From contig JARIBV010000018.1 in NCBI GenBank assembly GCA_029257335.1, forward strand, positions 1-55,832: DNA of 55,832 nt, written 5' to 3'. Under the pieces are notes generated by a model, which ran no database searches, was not told the origin of the DNA, and was given only the letters and a program-made list of their open reading frames with translations. This DNA is from Faecousia sp. Lineage in GTDB: Bacteria; Bacillota; Clostridia; Oscillospirales; Oscillospiraceae. The position numbers and the translations under genes are program-made. Below are positions 16,642 through 25,329 of the stretch, piece by piece (within the stretch, counting starts at the first letter, position 1; every line of letters begins with the position of its first letter).

Positions 16642-18053
16642 TTTGTGTCTCTCTCCTCTTTGATTAGCTGTTCCAGTTCTCTGAACGCCTGCATCAGCTC
16701 CTGTTGGTCCCCGTCGCAAAGGGTCCGGGGGGAAATCAGGACCTGGTCCTTCCAAACCCGGGTAATGATTGGGGTTTTCCGCAGTCTCAGCTGCTGTTCT
16801 ATCCGCTGGGCACTGACGGCGCAGGAAGAAACCGCAACGGCGCATCCCGGCAGCATGACCCCGGGCAGGGAGCCGCCGCCCACCTCATCTTCCGTCAGGA
16901 CCGTGCCGATGTGCAGCGACGGTGCCGCCCCGGACAATGCCGTTTCCAAAGCCGCCGCCTTTTGGGTGCAGGTTTCCCGGCTCATGGACAGCATATGGAG
17001 AGTGGGGATCTTTTCACAGGCCTCTCTGGGGTCCAGGCAGTGCCGCAGCGTCAGCTCCAATGCGGCCAGAGAAAGCTTGTCCACACGAAGCATTCTGGTC
17101 AGATGGTTTTTCCGCATTTTTTCGATCAGCTCTTTTTTGCCCACCAGAATTCCGCCCTGTGTGGAGCCCATCAGCTTATCGCCGGAGAAGCACACCACAT
17201 CCGCTCCGTCCTGTAACGCCCTGGTCACGGTCTCTCCTGCATGCAGGCCTATATACTCCCGGGGAAACAGGAAGCAGGATCCCACATCATAGAGAACCAA
17301 AGATCCGTTTCCCTTGGCAATCTGCGCCATCTGCCTGACACTCACGGACTCCGTAAAACCCACAATGGAAAAGTTGCTGGTGTGGACCTTCAGCAGCACG
17401 GTGGCCTCCTGCTGCGAAATGGCGTTTTCATAGTCCTCAGGGTGGGTCTTATTGGTGGTGCCCACCTCCACCAGGTCTGCACCGCTCTGCTCCATGATCT
17501 CCGGCACCCGGAAGGAACCGCCGATCTCCACCAACTCTCCCCGGGAAATGGCCACCTTCTTTCCCTTGGCCAGGGTGTTCAGCATCAGGAAGACGGCGCT
17601 GGCATTGTTATTGACCACCATGGCGGCCTCTGCTCCTGTGAGCTCACAGATGAGGTCCTCCACATGGCTGTAGCGGCTGCCCCGCTTTCCTGCCTCAATG
17701 TCGTATTCCAGATTGCAGTAGCCCTGGGCGATCTGCGCAATGCGGGCGGCCGCCTCCGCTCCCAGGGGGGCACGGCCCAGATTGGTGTGGAGCACCACAC
17801 CGGTGGCATTCACCACACGCTTTAGGTGGAATGGTTCCGTTTCCTCCAAACGGCGCAAAATCTCCTGCTCTACCTGGTCCAGGGCGGGGACCTCCGTCCT
17901 CTCTCCCGCCAGAATGGCAGAACGCAGCTCCTGCAAATAGTCCTGAACGGCTTTTTTCAGTCCGTTTCTGGAAACCGTCTGCACCTGTGACAGCGCCGGG
18001 CGGTCCAGAAGGAGGTCCATTTTGGGAATCCTTCGTAATAACTCTTGATTCAT
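16638..18053 (-). CDS. selA: L-seryl-tRNA(Sec) selenium transferase SelA
   Basis: 471 aa. It converts Ser-tRNA(Sec) to Sec-tRNA(Sec) using selenophosphate. The fold-type I PLP enzyme signature is clear, with the PLP lysine Lys293 in CFSGDKLMGSTQGG and conserved NATGVVLHTNLGR near residue 82. The N-terminal domain (residues 1-70) that binds tRNA(Sec) is complete. AAAGGGG precedes the ATG. It lies just after the hairpin that follows tRNA-Sec, so some transcripts may reach it from the tRNA promoter as well as from the upstream operon. Confidence 0.96.
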   Translation of the reverse strand: MNQELLRRIPKMDLLLDRPALSQVQTVSRNGLKKAVQDYLQELRSAILAGERTEVPALDQVEQEILRRLEETEPFHLKRVVNATGVVLHTNLGRAPLGAEAAARIAQIAQGYCNLEYDIEAGKRGSRYSHVEDLICELTGAEAAMVVNNNASAVFLMLNTLAKGKKVAISRGELVEIGGSFRVPEIMEQSGADLVEVGTTNKTHPEDYENAISQQEATVLLKVHTSNFSIVGFTESVSVRQMAQIAKGNGSLVLYDVGSCFLFPREYIGLHAGETVTRALQDGADVVCFSGDKLMGSTQGGILVGKKELIEKMRKNHLTRMLRVDKLSLAALELTLRHCLDPREACEKIPTLHMLSMSRETCTQKAAALETALSGAAPSLHIGTVLTEDEVGGGSLPGVMLPGCAVAVSSCAVSAQRIEQQLRLRKTPIITRVWKDQVLISPRTLCDGDQQELMQAFRELEQLIKEERDTK

Positions 18054-18085
18054 GTGTGCTACCCCTTTATGATTGCAAAAAAATA

Positions 18086-18121
18086 AAACCTGTGCAAGAA
18101 CCTAAGTTCCGGCACAGGTTT
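18086..18121 (-). terminator. Hairpin with T-run between tRNA-Sec and selA
   Basis: Outer 10-bp stem (18086-18095 with 18112-18121) with an inner GAAC/GTTC stem, followed on the minus strand by TATTTTTTT. It can end tRNA-Sec transcripts, so selA needs read-through. Confidence 0.75.
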
Positions 18122-18126
18122 CAGCT

Positions 18127-18220
18127 TGGCGGAAGCAGGTGGGAATCGAACCCACCCGAGCAGTCAATGCTCATACTGGTTTTGAAGACCAGAGGGCACA
18201 CCAGTTACCCGACTGCTTCC
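18127..18220 (-). tRNA. selC: tRNA-Sec (anticodon TCA)
   Basis: 94 nt including a genome-encoded CCA. The 8-bp acceptor stem is GGAAGCAG/CTGCTTCC, the anticodon loop CTTCAAA holds TCA on a CTGGT/ACCAG stem, the long variable arm includes GAGCATTGACTGCTC, and the T arm is GGTGGGTTCGATTCCCACC. The extended acceptor and large extra arm are diagnostic of bacterial tRNA-Sec. Confidence 0.97.
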
Positions 18221-18259
18221 ATATTTCGGCGTACACCAACAGGATACCCCAACACTCCT

Positions 18260-18287
18260 ATTATAATCTGGATTATAAAAAAGTCAA
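18260..18287 (-). promoter_or_regulatory. Promoter of tRNA-Sec
   Basis: TTGACT (18287-18282), 16 nt, TATAAT (18265-18260), about 40 nt before the tRNA. A second TATAAT lies within the spacer. Confidence 0.65.
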
Positions 18288-18377
18288 GAGGTATTTTAGG
18301 CCTTGCCGACCGGACCAGAACATCAATATGTGGGGCAGGTGACACCGATCTGTTCCATCGGTGCCTCCTGCCATCTG

Positions 18378-19418
18378 CTACACAACATGCACAGAAATTC
18401 CATCAAATGTACTGGCATAGCCAACCACCGCCGCGGGGACATTGGCATCCTGAAGCCGGGCCAAAAGGACCTTCGCTTCTTTCTCCGGTAACGAAAACAG
18501 CAAACCGCCTGAGGTCTGGGGGTCAAATACGGCATCGGAAAGCTCCGTGGGAACGGTCTGTGCCACCTTCACGCTGGGACCGAAATACTTTTGATTTCGG
18601 TAAGCTCCCGCAGGGATCATTCCCATTCTGGCCCATTGCAGCACGCCGGGTAAAACAGGGACCTGACCAGCCTCCAGGAAAATGCTGGTTTTGCTTCCCT
18701 GGGCCATCTCGCACAGGTGTCCGGCCAGGCCGAAGCCTGTGATATCCGTGCAGGCATGGACTGCAAGCCCTTCCGCGCACATGGCAGCCACCCGGTTCAG
18801 GGTGCTCATGGTGTCCACCATGGCCTTTGACTCCTCCGGGGTCAGAAGTTCCCCTTTGGCAGCCGTGGTGAGGATTCCCGTTCCGATGGGCTTGGTAATC
18901 ACCAGGTGATCTCCGGGTTTTACCGCACTGTTGGTAAGCATCTTTCCCGGGTCTACAAACCCGCTTACACACAGGCCGTATTTCGGTTCCTTGTCGTTGA
19001 TGGAATGTCCTCCCGCAATGGTGCATCCTGCCTCCCGAACCTTATCCGCACCGCCCGCCAGGATCTCGGCGGCGATTTCCAGGTCCAGACATTCGGGGAA
19101 GCACAGAAGATTCATCGCATGGGTGGGTCGACCGCCCATGGCATAAATATCAGACAAGGCATTTGCTGCGGCAATCTGTCCAAACTGGAAGGGATCGTCC
19201 ACCATGGGCGGGAAGAAGTCCACCGTCTGAACCAGCGCCAGCTCGTCACTAATTCGGTATACACAGGCATCATCTGATGTGTCGTAACCAACTAGCAGAT
19301 TTTCATTTGGTAAATTCGGAATCTTACGCAAAACCTGCGCAAGGGCCCCGGGGGCCAATTTCGCTGCTCACCCGGCGGAGGAAGTAAGCTCCGTCAGTCT
19401 GACTTTCTTGGCATCCAT
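18378..19418 (-). CDS. selD: Selenophosphate synthetase SelD, itself a selenoprotein (Sec17)
   Basis: 346 aa when the in-frame TGA at 19370-19368 is read as selenocysteine, residue 17, in SSAGUAAKLAPG. This is the exact position of the catalytic Cys17/Sec17 of known SelD proteins, followed by the essential Lys20. A frame opened only after the TGA would lack the active site. SelD makes selenophosphate from selenide and ATP. The AIRS-like ATP-binding and C-terminal domains are intact (GYDTSDDACVY, GGHSINDKEP, DPQTSGGLL). The ATG at 19418 is 8 nt after GGAAGG; an ATG 6 nt upstream is too close. It starts 5 nt after the cysteine desulfurase gene, consistent with direct selenide supply. Confidence 0.95.
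19344..19370 (-). promoter_or_regulatory. UGA(Sec) codon and candidate SECIS hairpin in selD
   Basis: The UGA at 19370-19368 is followed, 11 nt downstream, by a GC-rich self-complementary segment (19356-19344, GGCCC/GGGCC around a tiny loop). An 11-nt distance from UGA to the apical hairpin is what bacterial SelB prefers. The exact fold was judged by eye. Confidence 0.45.
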
Positions 19419-19423
19419 ACCCA

Positions 19424-20578
19424 TCACCTTCCTTTCAGTATGGCTTGGATTCCCTTCAGGGCATAGGCCACTTCTTCCGGGGTGGTCTCGTGACCAAAGG
19501 AGAAGCGGACCGTCCCCTGGGGGAATGTCTGTAATGTTTTGTGTGCATTTGGCGCACAGTGCAGGCCGCACCGTGTCTGGATCCCGAATTGCTGTTCCAG
19601 TGCAAAGGAAACCTCCGCATTGTCCAGCCCTTCAAAATCCAGTGACACCACGCCCACCTGCAATTCCGGGTCCGCGGGGCCTGCCACACGAACGGGCAGG
19701 TCCTGGACCCCCTGTAAAAACTGCCGGGTACATTCTTTCGTATGGGCCCGCATCGACGCCACTCCCCGGGCCATGACATAGTCCAGGGCCGCATGGAGGC
19801 CGAAAATACCGGGCAGGTTCATGGTGCCGGATTCAAAGCGATCCGGCATATAGACGGGCTGCAGCTCACTGTCTGAAGCGCTGCCGGTGCCGCCGGTGGT
19901 CACCGGCACCATGGCTCTGGCAAATTCCGGTGCCAGAAGCATGGCTCCGATGCCCTGCGGGCCTAAAAGGCCCTTGTGCCCCGGCACAGACAGGGCAGAC
20001 AGTCCCAGCGCCTCAAAATCTATGGGAAGATATCCTGCGGTCTGGGCCCCGTCCACTGCCAGAGGGATTCCCCTCTCCCGGCAGATCCGGGCCGCCTCCT
20101 CCAACGGGAAAATGGTGCCGGAGACATTGGAGGCATGGTTTACCAAAACCAGCCTGGTATTTTCCCGGAGCAGGGGCAGAAGATCTTCTGCCCTGGTCCT
20201 GCCCTCCCGATCCGCGGGAATCCGGGAAAAGGAGACTCCCCTGCCCTGCAGATCCGTCAGGGGCCGCATGACGGCGTTATGCTCCAGGCTGCTGACCACC
20301 ACATGGTCCCCCGGCTTCAAATATCCCCGGAGGATCTGGTTCAGGCCGTAGGTTGCACCGGGGGTAAAAATCACATGTTTCGCCTTTCCGGGAAAGTGAA
20401 ACAGGGTTTTGAGCTGCTGTCTGGTTTCCAGTACGATCAGTCCGGCCTCCGATGCCTGCTCATAGGTGCCCCTTCCTACATTCACGCCCATTTTCTCGAT
20501 GTAATGGGCCATAGCCTGCCCGACACCGGGGGCCTTGGGAAATGAGGTTGCGGCATGATCCATGTAATGGTGTTCCAT
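19424..20578 (-). CDS. Cysteine desulfurase / selenocysteine lyase-like aminotransferase V (copy 2)
   Basis: 384 aa of the NifS-like family. The PLP lysine is Lys202 in VPGHKGLLGPQG, and the catalytic Cys is Cys341 in RCGLHCAP; an additional Cys337 precedes it. The RxGLHCAP form is typical of class V aminotransferases in selenium clusters. Position between grdD and selD, 5 nt from selD, suggests it supplies selenide to selenophosphate synthetase. The start is uncertain: ATG 20578 gives the usual N-terminus, but the only ribosome-like site (AAGGA) is 13 nt away; ATG 20608 is in frame. Confidence 0.86.
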   Translation of the reverse strand: MEHHYMDHAATSFPKAPGVGQAMAHYIEKMGVNVGRGTYEQASEAGLIVLETRQQLKTLFHFPGKAKHVIFTPGATYGLNQILRGYLKPGDHVVVSSLEHNAVMRPLTDLQGRGVSFSRIPADREGRTRAEDLLPLLRENTRLVLVNHASNVSGTIFPLEEAARICRERGIPLAVDGAQTAGYLPIDFEALGLSALSVPGHKGLLGPQGIGAMLLAPEFARAMVPVTTGGTGSASDSELQPVYMPDRFESGTMNLPGIFGLHAALDYVMARGVASMRAHTKECTRQFLQGVQDLPVRVAGPADPELQVGVVSLDFEGLDNAEVSFALEQQFGIQTRCGLHCAPNAHKTLQTFPQGTVRFSFGHETTPEEVAYALKGIQAILKGR

Positions 20579-20625
20579 TTCGGGATTCCGTTCCTTTCTG
20601 TAAGACATGGGAGGCCGGTGATTTT

Positions 20626-21777
20626 TTAGCCTACATAGCCGGCTTTCTTCAAAAGCTCCAGCGCTTTTTCATAGTTGGCCTGGCTCATCATGACCAGAGG
20701 GCCGGTGCAGCCCATGCCGGTCTCGGCATAGATGCCGTTCTTCCACAGGACCTTTGCAGCGTCCTCCAGATCCATGACCTCAATGCCGGGGATGCTGGCG
20801 GTGCAGGGCTCTGCGGGAGGAGCCTTGACCTCCTCTTCCTCCTGGGCGGGCTTGGCAGCAGCCTTCCGGGCAGCCAGGATCTTTTCCAGACCTGCCTTTT
20901 CGGCTGCGGCAAACTCCTTGTCTGCCACCTCAAAAACCTTGCCCTTTACCATCTGTGCCGCATAAACCAGGGCATTGGCAATGAGAGGCGCACCGGAGGC
21001 ACGGGAAACAATGTGGATCAGCTTATGATAGCCCTTGCCGATGCCGGGGCCATAGCCATAGCCCGTGGCCTCGAAGCTGCCGCCGGTGGTGTAGGCGCTC
21101 ATCATCTTAATGAGCACATTGCCGGTCAGAGAGTCGCAGACCAGAACATCGGGAGTGCCTTGCAGCACATCGTTGCCGCGCATCACAGCGCCGCCGTCTG
21201 CCCGGGCAGAGTTGGCCCAGGTGAAGCCGTAGCCTCCCTCTTTCAGCTGATTGAGGGCCATTTCGGTCTGGCGGGCGCCGTCCACATTCAGAATGCCCAC
21301 CGTAGGCTCCTTGATCCCGGCAGCCTTGGCGGTAATGATGCCGTAAATGGCATTTTTAATCATGCCCTCGATGCGGTCGGCACTGGAAGTGCCGGTGGTA
21401 GTGGCCACGAACATCTCCCGGCCTCTGGCAGGCGTGACCACACGGCCAACGGTAGACACCCCGATGGGGAAGGGGAAATGCATGGTAACCGCACCGTCCA
21501 CCTCGCCGGATTCCACCATCTGCTCCATTTTCTTGTGGCCCTCGTCCTCGTTGGCCACTTCAACGGTGGTGACGCCCTCTGCCTTTAATGTGCCGATGTA
21601 GTACACATCCACACCCTTGGCGGCTGCCATCCGGGCAGCTTCCATGGCGTTCTTTTCGCCGTGCTCACTGCCCATTCCGGTCAGTGCGATCTTGGGCTTG
21701 GGGCCGAAAGAGCCGCTCTCCAGGCCCTCTGCCATCTGCAAAAATGCATTGGCAATGGTTTGTTCCAGATTCTTCAT
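20626..21777 (-). CDS. grdD: Glycine/sarcosine/betaine reductase component C, alpha subunit GrdD
   Basis: 383 aa. With GrdC it forms protein C, which takes the carboxymethyl group from selenoprotein A and releases acetyl phosphate. The body resembles phosphate acetyl/butyryltransferase (PlsX/Pta-like), and the late Cys in ETGMGCTGPLV (Cys357) matches the essential Cys near the C-terminus of characterised GrdD. An Ala/Lys/Glu linker precedes the Cys-bearing tail. The start at 21777 follows AAGGCGGTG. It begins 13 nt after grdC. Confidence 0.94.
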   Translation of the reverse strand: MKNLEQTIANAFLQMAEGLESGSFGPKPKIALTGMGSEHGEKNAMEAARMAAAKGVDVYYIGTLKAEGVTTVEVANEDEGHKKMEQMVESGEVDGAVTMHFPFPIGVSTVGRVVTPARGREMFVATTTGTSSADRIEGMIKNAIYGIITAKAAGIKEPTVGILNVDGARQTEMALNQLKEGGYGFTWANSARADGGAVMRGNDVLQGTPDVLVCDSLTGNVLIKMMSAYTTGGSFEATGYGYGPGIGKGYHKLIHIVSRASGAPLIANALVYAAQMVKGKVFEVADKEFAAAEKAGLEKILAARKAAAKPAQEEEEVKAPPAEPCTASIPGIEVMDLEDAAKVLWKNGIYAETGMGCTGPLVMMSQANYEKALELLKKAGYVG

Positions 21778-21790
21778 GGCTGTCACCGCC

Positions 21791-23332
21791 TTATTCAGCC
21801 TGCGCCAGCAAAGTGGCAGCAAACTCCTTCATGGCCTTGGCGATCATGCCCTTGACCTCATCCTCGGAAACGCCGGCTTCTGCCTTCTCGGCACCGGTGT
21901 TGGCCTGAACGACAAAAGAAACACCGTCAAACAGGTTGGTCATACGGCCCAGGAACAAAGAGCCCTTGCCGATGATCATGACACGCTGCAGCTTGCCTGC
22001 CATAATGTCATTGCGGGCAAAACCCATGTAAGGCACGCCGGAGGGAATGTGGCCCTGTGTGGGAGCCCAGCCGGTGAGGCCGTGCTTCACGGGGAAGGTG
22101 GCCAGATCGGCACGCTGCAGCTCGCCCCGCTTTACAGCCAGAGCCGCAATCATCTTATAGTTTGCCAGAGGCACATCACCGGCGCCTGCGGGCTTGGTGA
22201 TATCGGGGTTCTGCATCTCGGGGGAGTATTTGTCGATATCGGTGATCTTCAGGCCCACACGGTCCAGAGGATCGGTGACCAGAGAAGAAATAACGGCCTG
22301 AGGAGCAGAGCCGGTGCCAACGGTGTGGCGGCCCAGAATGGACAGGTTGAACTCGGGGCTGACGCCGTCGTCCTGAGTGATGACCAGAGCAAAGCCGCCG
22401 ATCATATCCTCCAGAGCAGGCAGACCCTTCTTCACATGGTCCTTGCCGTTCATGCCCAGCTTTGCGGTGCAGCCGCCGGCGGTAATCATAACGGTCTTGT
22501 AAGCGCCGGAAGCCACCAGAGCAGCGCCTTCCACAATGGCGTGAGCGGGACCGGCACAGAAGCCGCGGGCATCGGAACCGGTAGCACCGGAAAGGCCGGC
22601 AATCTCAGCTGCGGCCTTTGCGAAGTTGCCGCCGCCTCTCTGGTTCATATCGCCGCAGGCTTCCTCGCAGCAGTCAATGACATATTCCACATCGCTCTTT
22701 TCAATACCGGCGTTCTTCACGGCATGGAGCATGGACAGGACAGAGGAGGCCTTGGAGACCAGATTCTCGTGCATCACATGGGCAGACAGGTTCACGTCGA
22801 TGTCATGGGCCCGCTTCACGCAGCCAACCAGGACATTGTTGTGATACAGGCCCTCAGCGTGCTCGTCGCTCACCAGATGGGCCACCTCTGCGGCCTCCAC
22901 ACCCTCATTGATGCGGGCCATAATGGCCTCGTCCATGATCTCATTGGCAGCCAGAGCTTCCTTATGAGCGGCAACGAAGTCCTTGTCCAGCTTCACAAGG
23001 TCGAATACATCGCAGGCCTGCATCAGCAGCAGGAACTCTTCCTGGGGCATGATCTGACCGAACTGACCGTACCGGGCGTTTACATCGCACTCCTTGTCGC
23101 ACCAGGGCTGTGCCACCTCAGCCAGCTCATCGGGGGTCTTGTTGCCGATGTAGACCTGGTTGGGCCAGTAAGCCAGCACCTGCTCATAGGTGCGCAGGTG
23201 GTTGGGCAGCTCTTTGAGGTATTCACTGTCGGGGTTTACGATCCGCTCAGTGGTCTGAGTTGTACCATTGTGCAGCACCATGTCGGGGGTATGGGCCAGG
23301 ATGTAGCCTGTGCCCTTAATTACGCTTTTCAT
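21791..23332 (-). CDS. grdC: Glycine/sarcosine/betaine reductase component C, beta subunit GrdC
   Basis: 513 aa, FabH/ketoacyl-synthase-like subunit of protein C. The N-terminus MKSVIKGTGYILAHTPDMV and the long conserved body are characteristic of GrdC. The start at 23332 follows GGTGGAAT; an ATG 12 nt upstream is in frame but lies within the ribosome site. A terminator-like hairpin sits between grdA and this gene, so it may be expressed below grdA. Confidence 0.94.
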   Translation of the reverse strand: MKSVIKGTGYILAHTPDMVLHNGTTQTTERIVNPDSEYLKELPNHLRTYEQVLAYWPNQVYIGNKTPDELAEVAQPWCDKECDVNARYGQFGQIMPQEEFLLLMQACDVFDLVKLDKDFVAAHKEALAANEIMDEAIMARINEGVEAAEVAHLVSDEHAEGLYHNNVLVGCVKRAHDIDVNLSAHVMHENLVSKASSVLSMLHAVKNAGIEKSDVEYVIDCCEEACGDMNQRGGGNFAKAAAEIAGLSGATGSDARGFCAGPAHAIVEGAALVASGAYKTVMITAGGCTAKLGMNGKDHVKKGLPALEDMIGGFALVITQDDGVSPEFNLSILGRHTVGTGSAPQAVISSLVTDPLDRVGLKITDIDKYSPEMQNPDITKPAGAGDVPLANYKMIAALAVKRGELQRADLATFPVKHGLTGWAPTQGHIPSGVPYMGFARNDIMAGKLQRVMIIGKGSLFLGRMTNLFDGVSFVVQANTGAEKAEAGVSEDEVKGMIAKAMKEFAATLLAQAE

Positions 23333-23425
23333 ATGTAATTCCACCTTTATTGTAATTCAAAATATATATTTAGAATCTTCTGAACTCTGTTCCAGGAGAA
23401 TATTGCAGTGATTGGAAAAAAGAAA

Positions 23426-23449
23426 GGGCGGCAGCCGAAGCCACCGCCC
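23426..23449 (-). terminator. Internal terminator-like hairpin between grdA and grdC
   Basis: GGGCGG/CCGCCC stem with an inner GC pair and TTCG loop (23449-23426 on the minus strand), followed by TTTCTTTTTT. Probably a partial terminator that raises grdA over grdC/grdD. Confidence 0.7.
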
Positions 23450-23491
23450 CTCGTGTGCAACAATTCACAGGCTTGAATCACCCGACGGGGA

Positions 23492-23962
23492 TCAATACTT
23501 GCAGAACTGCTCGCGGATGGCAGTCATTTCCTGGACGATATCGTCAACGTCAAGAACCATTTCCATCATGCTGACCTGCTCCTCATAAACAGCAGCATCA
23601 AACTCCTGCTTGATCTCAGGCTCGCACACATGATACACCTTGAGTCCCAACTGGACTCCTGTCAACGGACCGGCGAAAGTGGGGTCACCATTGGTAACCG
23701 TCTCAGCAGCAAGACCGGAAGCCTCACCCTCAGCAGCACCCAGAAGAACAACAACGTTCTCGGGGCCATACTGCTCAGCGAAGTCCTTTACTCGCTTCTG
23801 ATTTTCCAGATCCATTGCACCAGCGGCGGTTCACACGAAGCACTCAGTCGAGGAAAACACAACTTCAGCACCAGCGCTCTCGGCACAGGCAGCAATCGCC
23901 TGACCGGGAATGCCGTCGCGGTCGCCGATAATAACAACCTTCTTATTAGCCAAAATGCTCAT
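23492..23962 (-). CDS. grdA: Glycine/sarcosine/betaine reductase selenoprotein A (GrdA, Sec44)
   Basis: 156 aa when the in-frame TGA at 23833-23831 is read as Sec44. The site reads [18 protein letters not shown], the invariant CxxU redox motif of GrdA (Cys41, Sec44). Without recoding, only a Cys-less C-terminal fragment starting at the Met after the site would be predicted. Selenoprotein A carries the carboxymethyl selenoether from protein B to protein C and is recycled by thioredoxin. AGGAG lies 8-9 nt before the ATG. Neighbours are trxA upstream and grdC downstream. I could not fold a convincing SECIS by eye here. Confidence 0.97.
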
Positions 23963-24031
23963 AACTATGTCTCCTTTCATCAGTTTTATAGAAAGCCGGA
24001 ATGCGGCAATCTAGCAAGGGGGATTACACAA

Positions 24032-24349
24032 TTAAATGTGCTTCTTGATCATAGCCTCTACATTCTCGGGGGTAGCGTCGTCCTTGACACACTCGTCAAT
24101 CTTGACACCATTCTCGTAGACAGCCACAACGGGCAGGCCCAGGATCTTCTGACCGATGGCCAGACGGCGAGCCTTGGTGGTGTTCAGAGCGCAGAACTTC
24201 AGCTTATCGCCGTACTGCTCTGCAAAGCCATGAACATGGGGCATGAGAGCTGCACAAGGAACGCAGCCGTCACCATAGAAGTCCACAACGACCTTACCTT
24301 CAGCCTGCAGAACCTCTGCCTCAAAAGTATTCTTATCGAGTTCCAGCAT
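24032..24349 (-). CDS. trxA: Thioredoxin of the glycine reductase system
   Basis: 105 aa with the thioredoxin fold but an active site of GCVPC (Cys29, Cys32) in place of WCGPC. This variant is the one known from glycine reductase operons and is adapted to reduce selenoprotein A. The start at 24349 is 8 nt after GGAGG; an ATG at 24364 lies inside the ribosome site. It is 19 nt from trxB and 69 nt from grdA. Confidence 0.95.
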   Translation of the reverse strand: MLELDKNTFEAEVLQAEGKVVVDFYGDGCVPCAALMPHVHGFAEQYGDKLKFCALNTTKARRLAIGQKILGLPVVAVYENGVKIDECVKDDATPENVEAMIKKHI

Positions 24350-24368
24350 TTCATTCACCTCCATTAAA

Positions 24369-25310
24369 TTAACCTAAGTTTGCAAGGTAGTGCTCCGCCT
24401 GCATGGCAGCGATTGCGCCGTCAGCAGCAGCGGTAACAACCTGACGCAGAGACTTGACACGCATATCACCGGCGGCATAGACACCGGGGATATTGGTGTG
24501 CATATTCTCGTCTGTCTTAATGTAACCATTCTCCATATCGAGAACGCCTTCAAACAGCTTGGTGTTGGGCAGCAGGCCGATGAAGCCGAACAGGCCGAAC
24601 AGGCCGTCCTCTTCGTCCGCCTCAATGAGGGTCTTTTCACCGGTCTTGGTGTTTCTGACCACCATGCTGGTGAGGATCTCGTCGCCGTCCACCTTCTCCA
24701 CAACGGTGTCCCACATAAAGAACAGCTTGGGGTTGGCGAAGGCCTTCTCCTGAATGGACTTAGCGGCTCTTAGCTCGTCTCTGCGGTGGATGATGGTGAC
24801 CTTTCTTGCGAACTTGGTCAGGTACATCGCCTCTTCCACGGCAGCGTCGCCGCCGCCAACCACATAGACTTCAAAATCTTCAAAGAAGGAAGCGTCACAG
24901 GTAGCGCAGAAGGAAATGCCCTTGCCCACGAACTTGCCCTCGTTCTCGCAGCCGATGGGACGGGGGAATGCGCCGGTGGCCACGATGACGGTCTTTGCCA
25001 GATAAGTACCCTTGTTGCCGATCAGCTTCTTCACATCGCCGACCAGCTCTACTTCCTTAATCACATCGCTGGCACGCTCCACGCCGAACTTCTCGGCCTG
25101 AGCGGTCATACGGGCGATGAGGCTGGGGCCGGACTCGCCCTCCACCTCCTGACCGGGATAGTTCTCGATCTCGTTGGTAATGGCGATCTGACCGCCATCT
25201 TTGCCCTTCTCAACGATCAAAGTGGACAGTCTGCTCCGTCCGGCATACAGGCCGGCGGTAAGGCCGGCAGGACCGGCGCCGAGGACGACTACATCATAAA
25301 TCTTTTCCAC
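24369..25310 (-). CDS. trxB: Thioredoxin reductase (NADPH- or ferredoxin-linked flavoprotein)
   Basis: 313 aa. The FAD-binding GAGPAGLTAG is at residues 11-20, the redox pair CATC at Cys135/Cys138, the second dinucleotide fold at VVGGGDAAVEEA, and the C-terminal FAD contact at AAGDMR. It reduces the operon's thioredoxin, which reduces GrdA. GTG at 25310 is the start, 9 nt after AGGGAG. The nucleotide-binding segment after GGGD reads IIHRRDELRA as in NADPH enzymes, but related clostridial enzymes can use ferredoxin. Confidence 0.94.
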   Translation of the reverse strand: MEKIYDVVVLGAGPAGLTAGLYAGRSRLSTLIVEKGKDGGQIAITNEIENYPGQEVEGESGPSLIARMTAQAEKFGVERASDVIKEVELVGDVKKLIGNKGTYLAKTVIVATGAFPRPIGCENEGKFVGKGISFCATCDASFFEDFEVYVVGGGDAAVEEAMYLTKFARKVTIIHRRDELRAAKSIQEKAFANPKLFFMWDTVVEKVDGDEILTSMVVRNTKTGEKTLIEADEEDGLFGLFGFIGLLPNTKLFEGVLDMENGYIKTDENMHTNIPGVYAAGDMRVKSLRQVVTAAADGAIAAMQAEHYLANLG

Positions 25311-25329
25311 TTGTTTACACTCCCTATTA

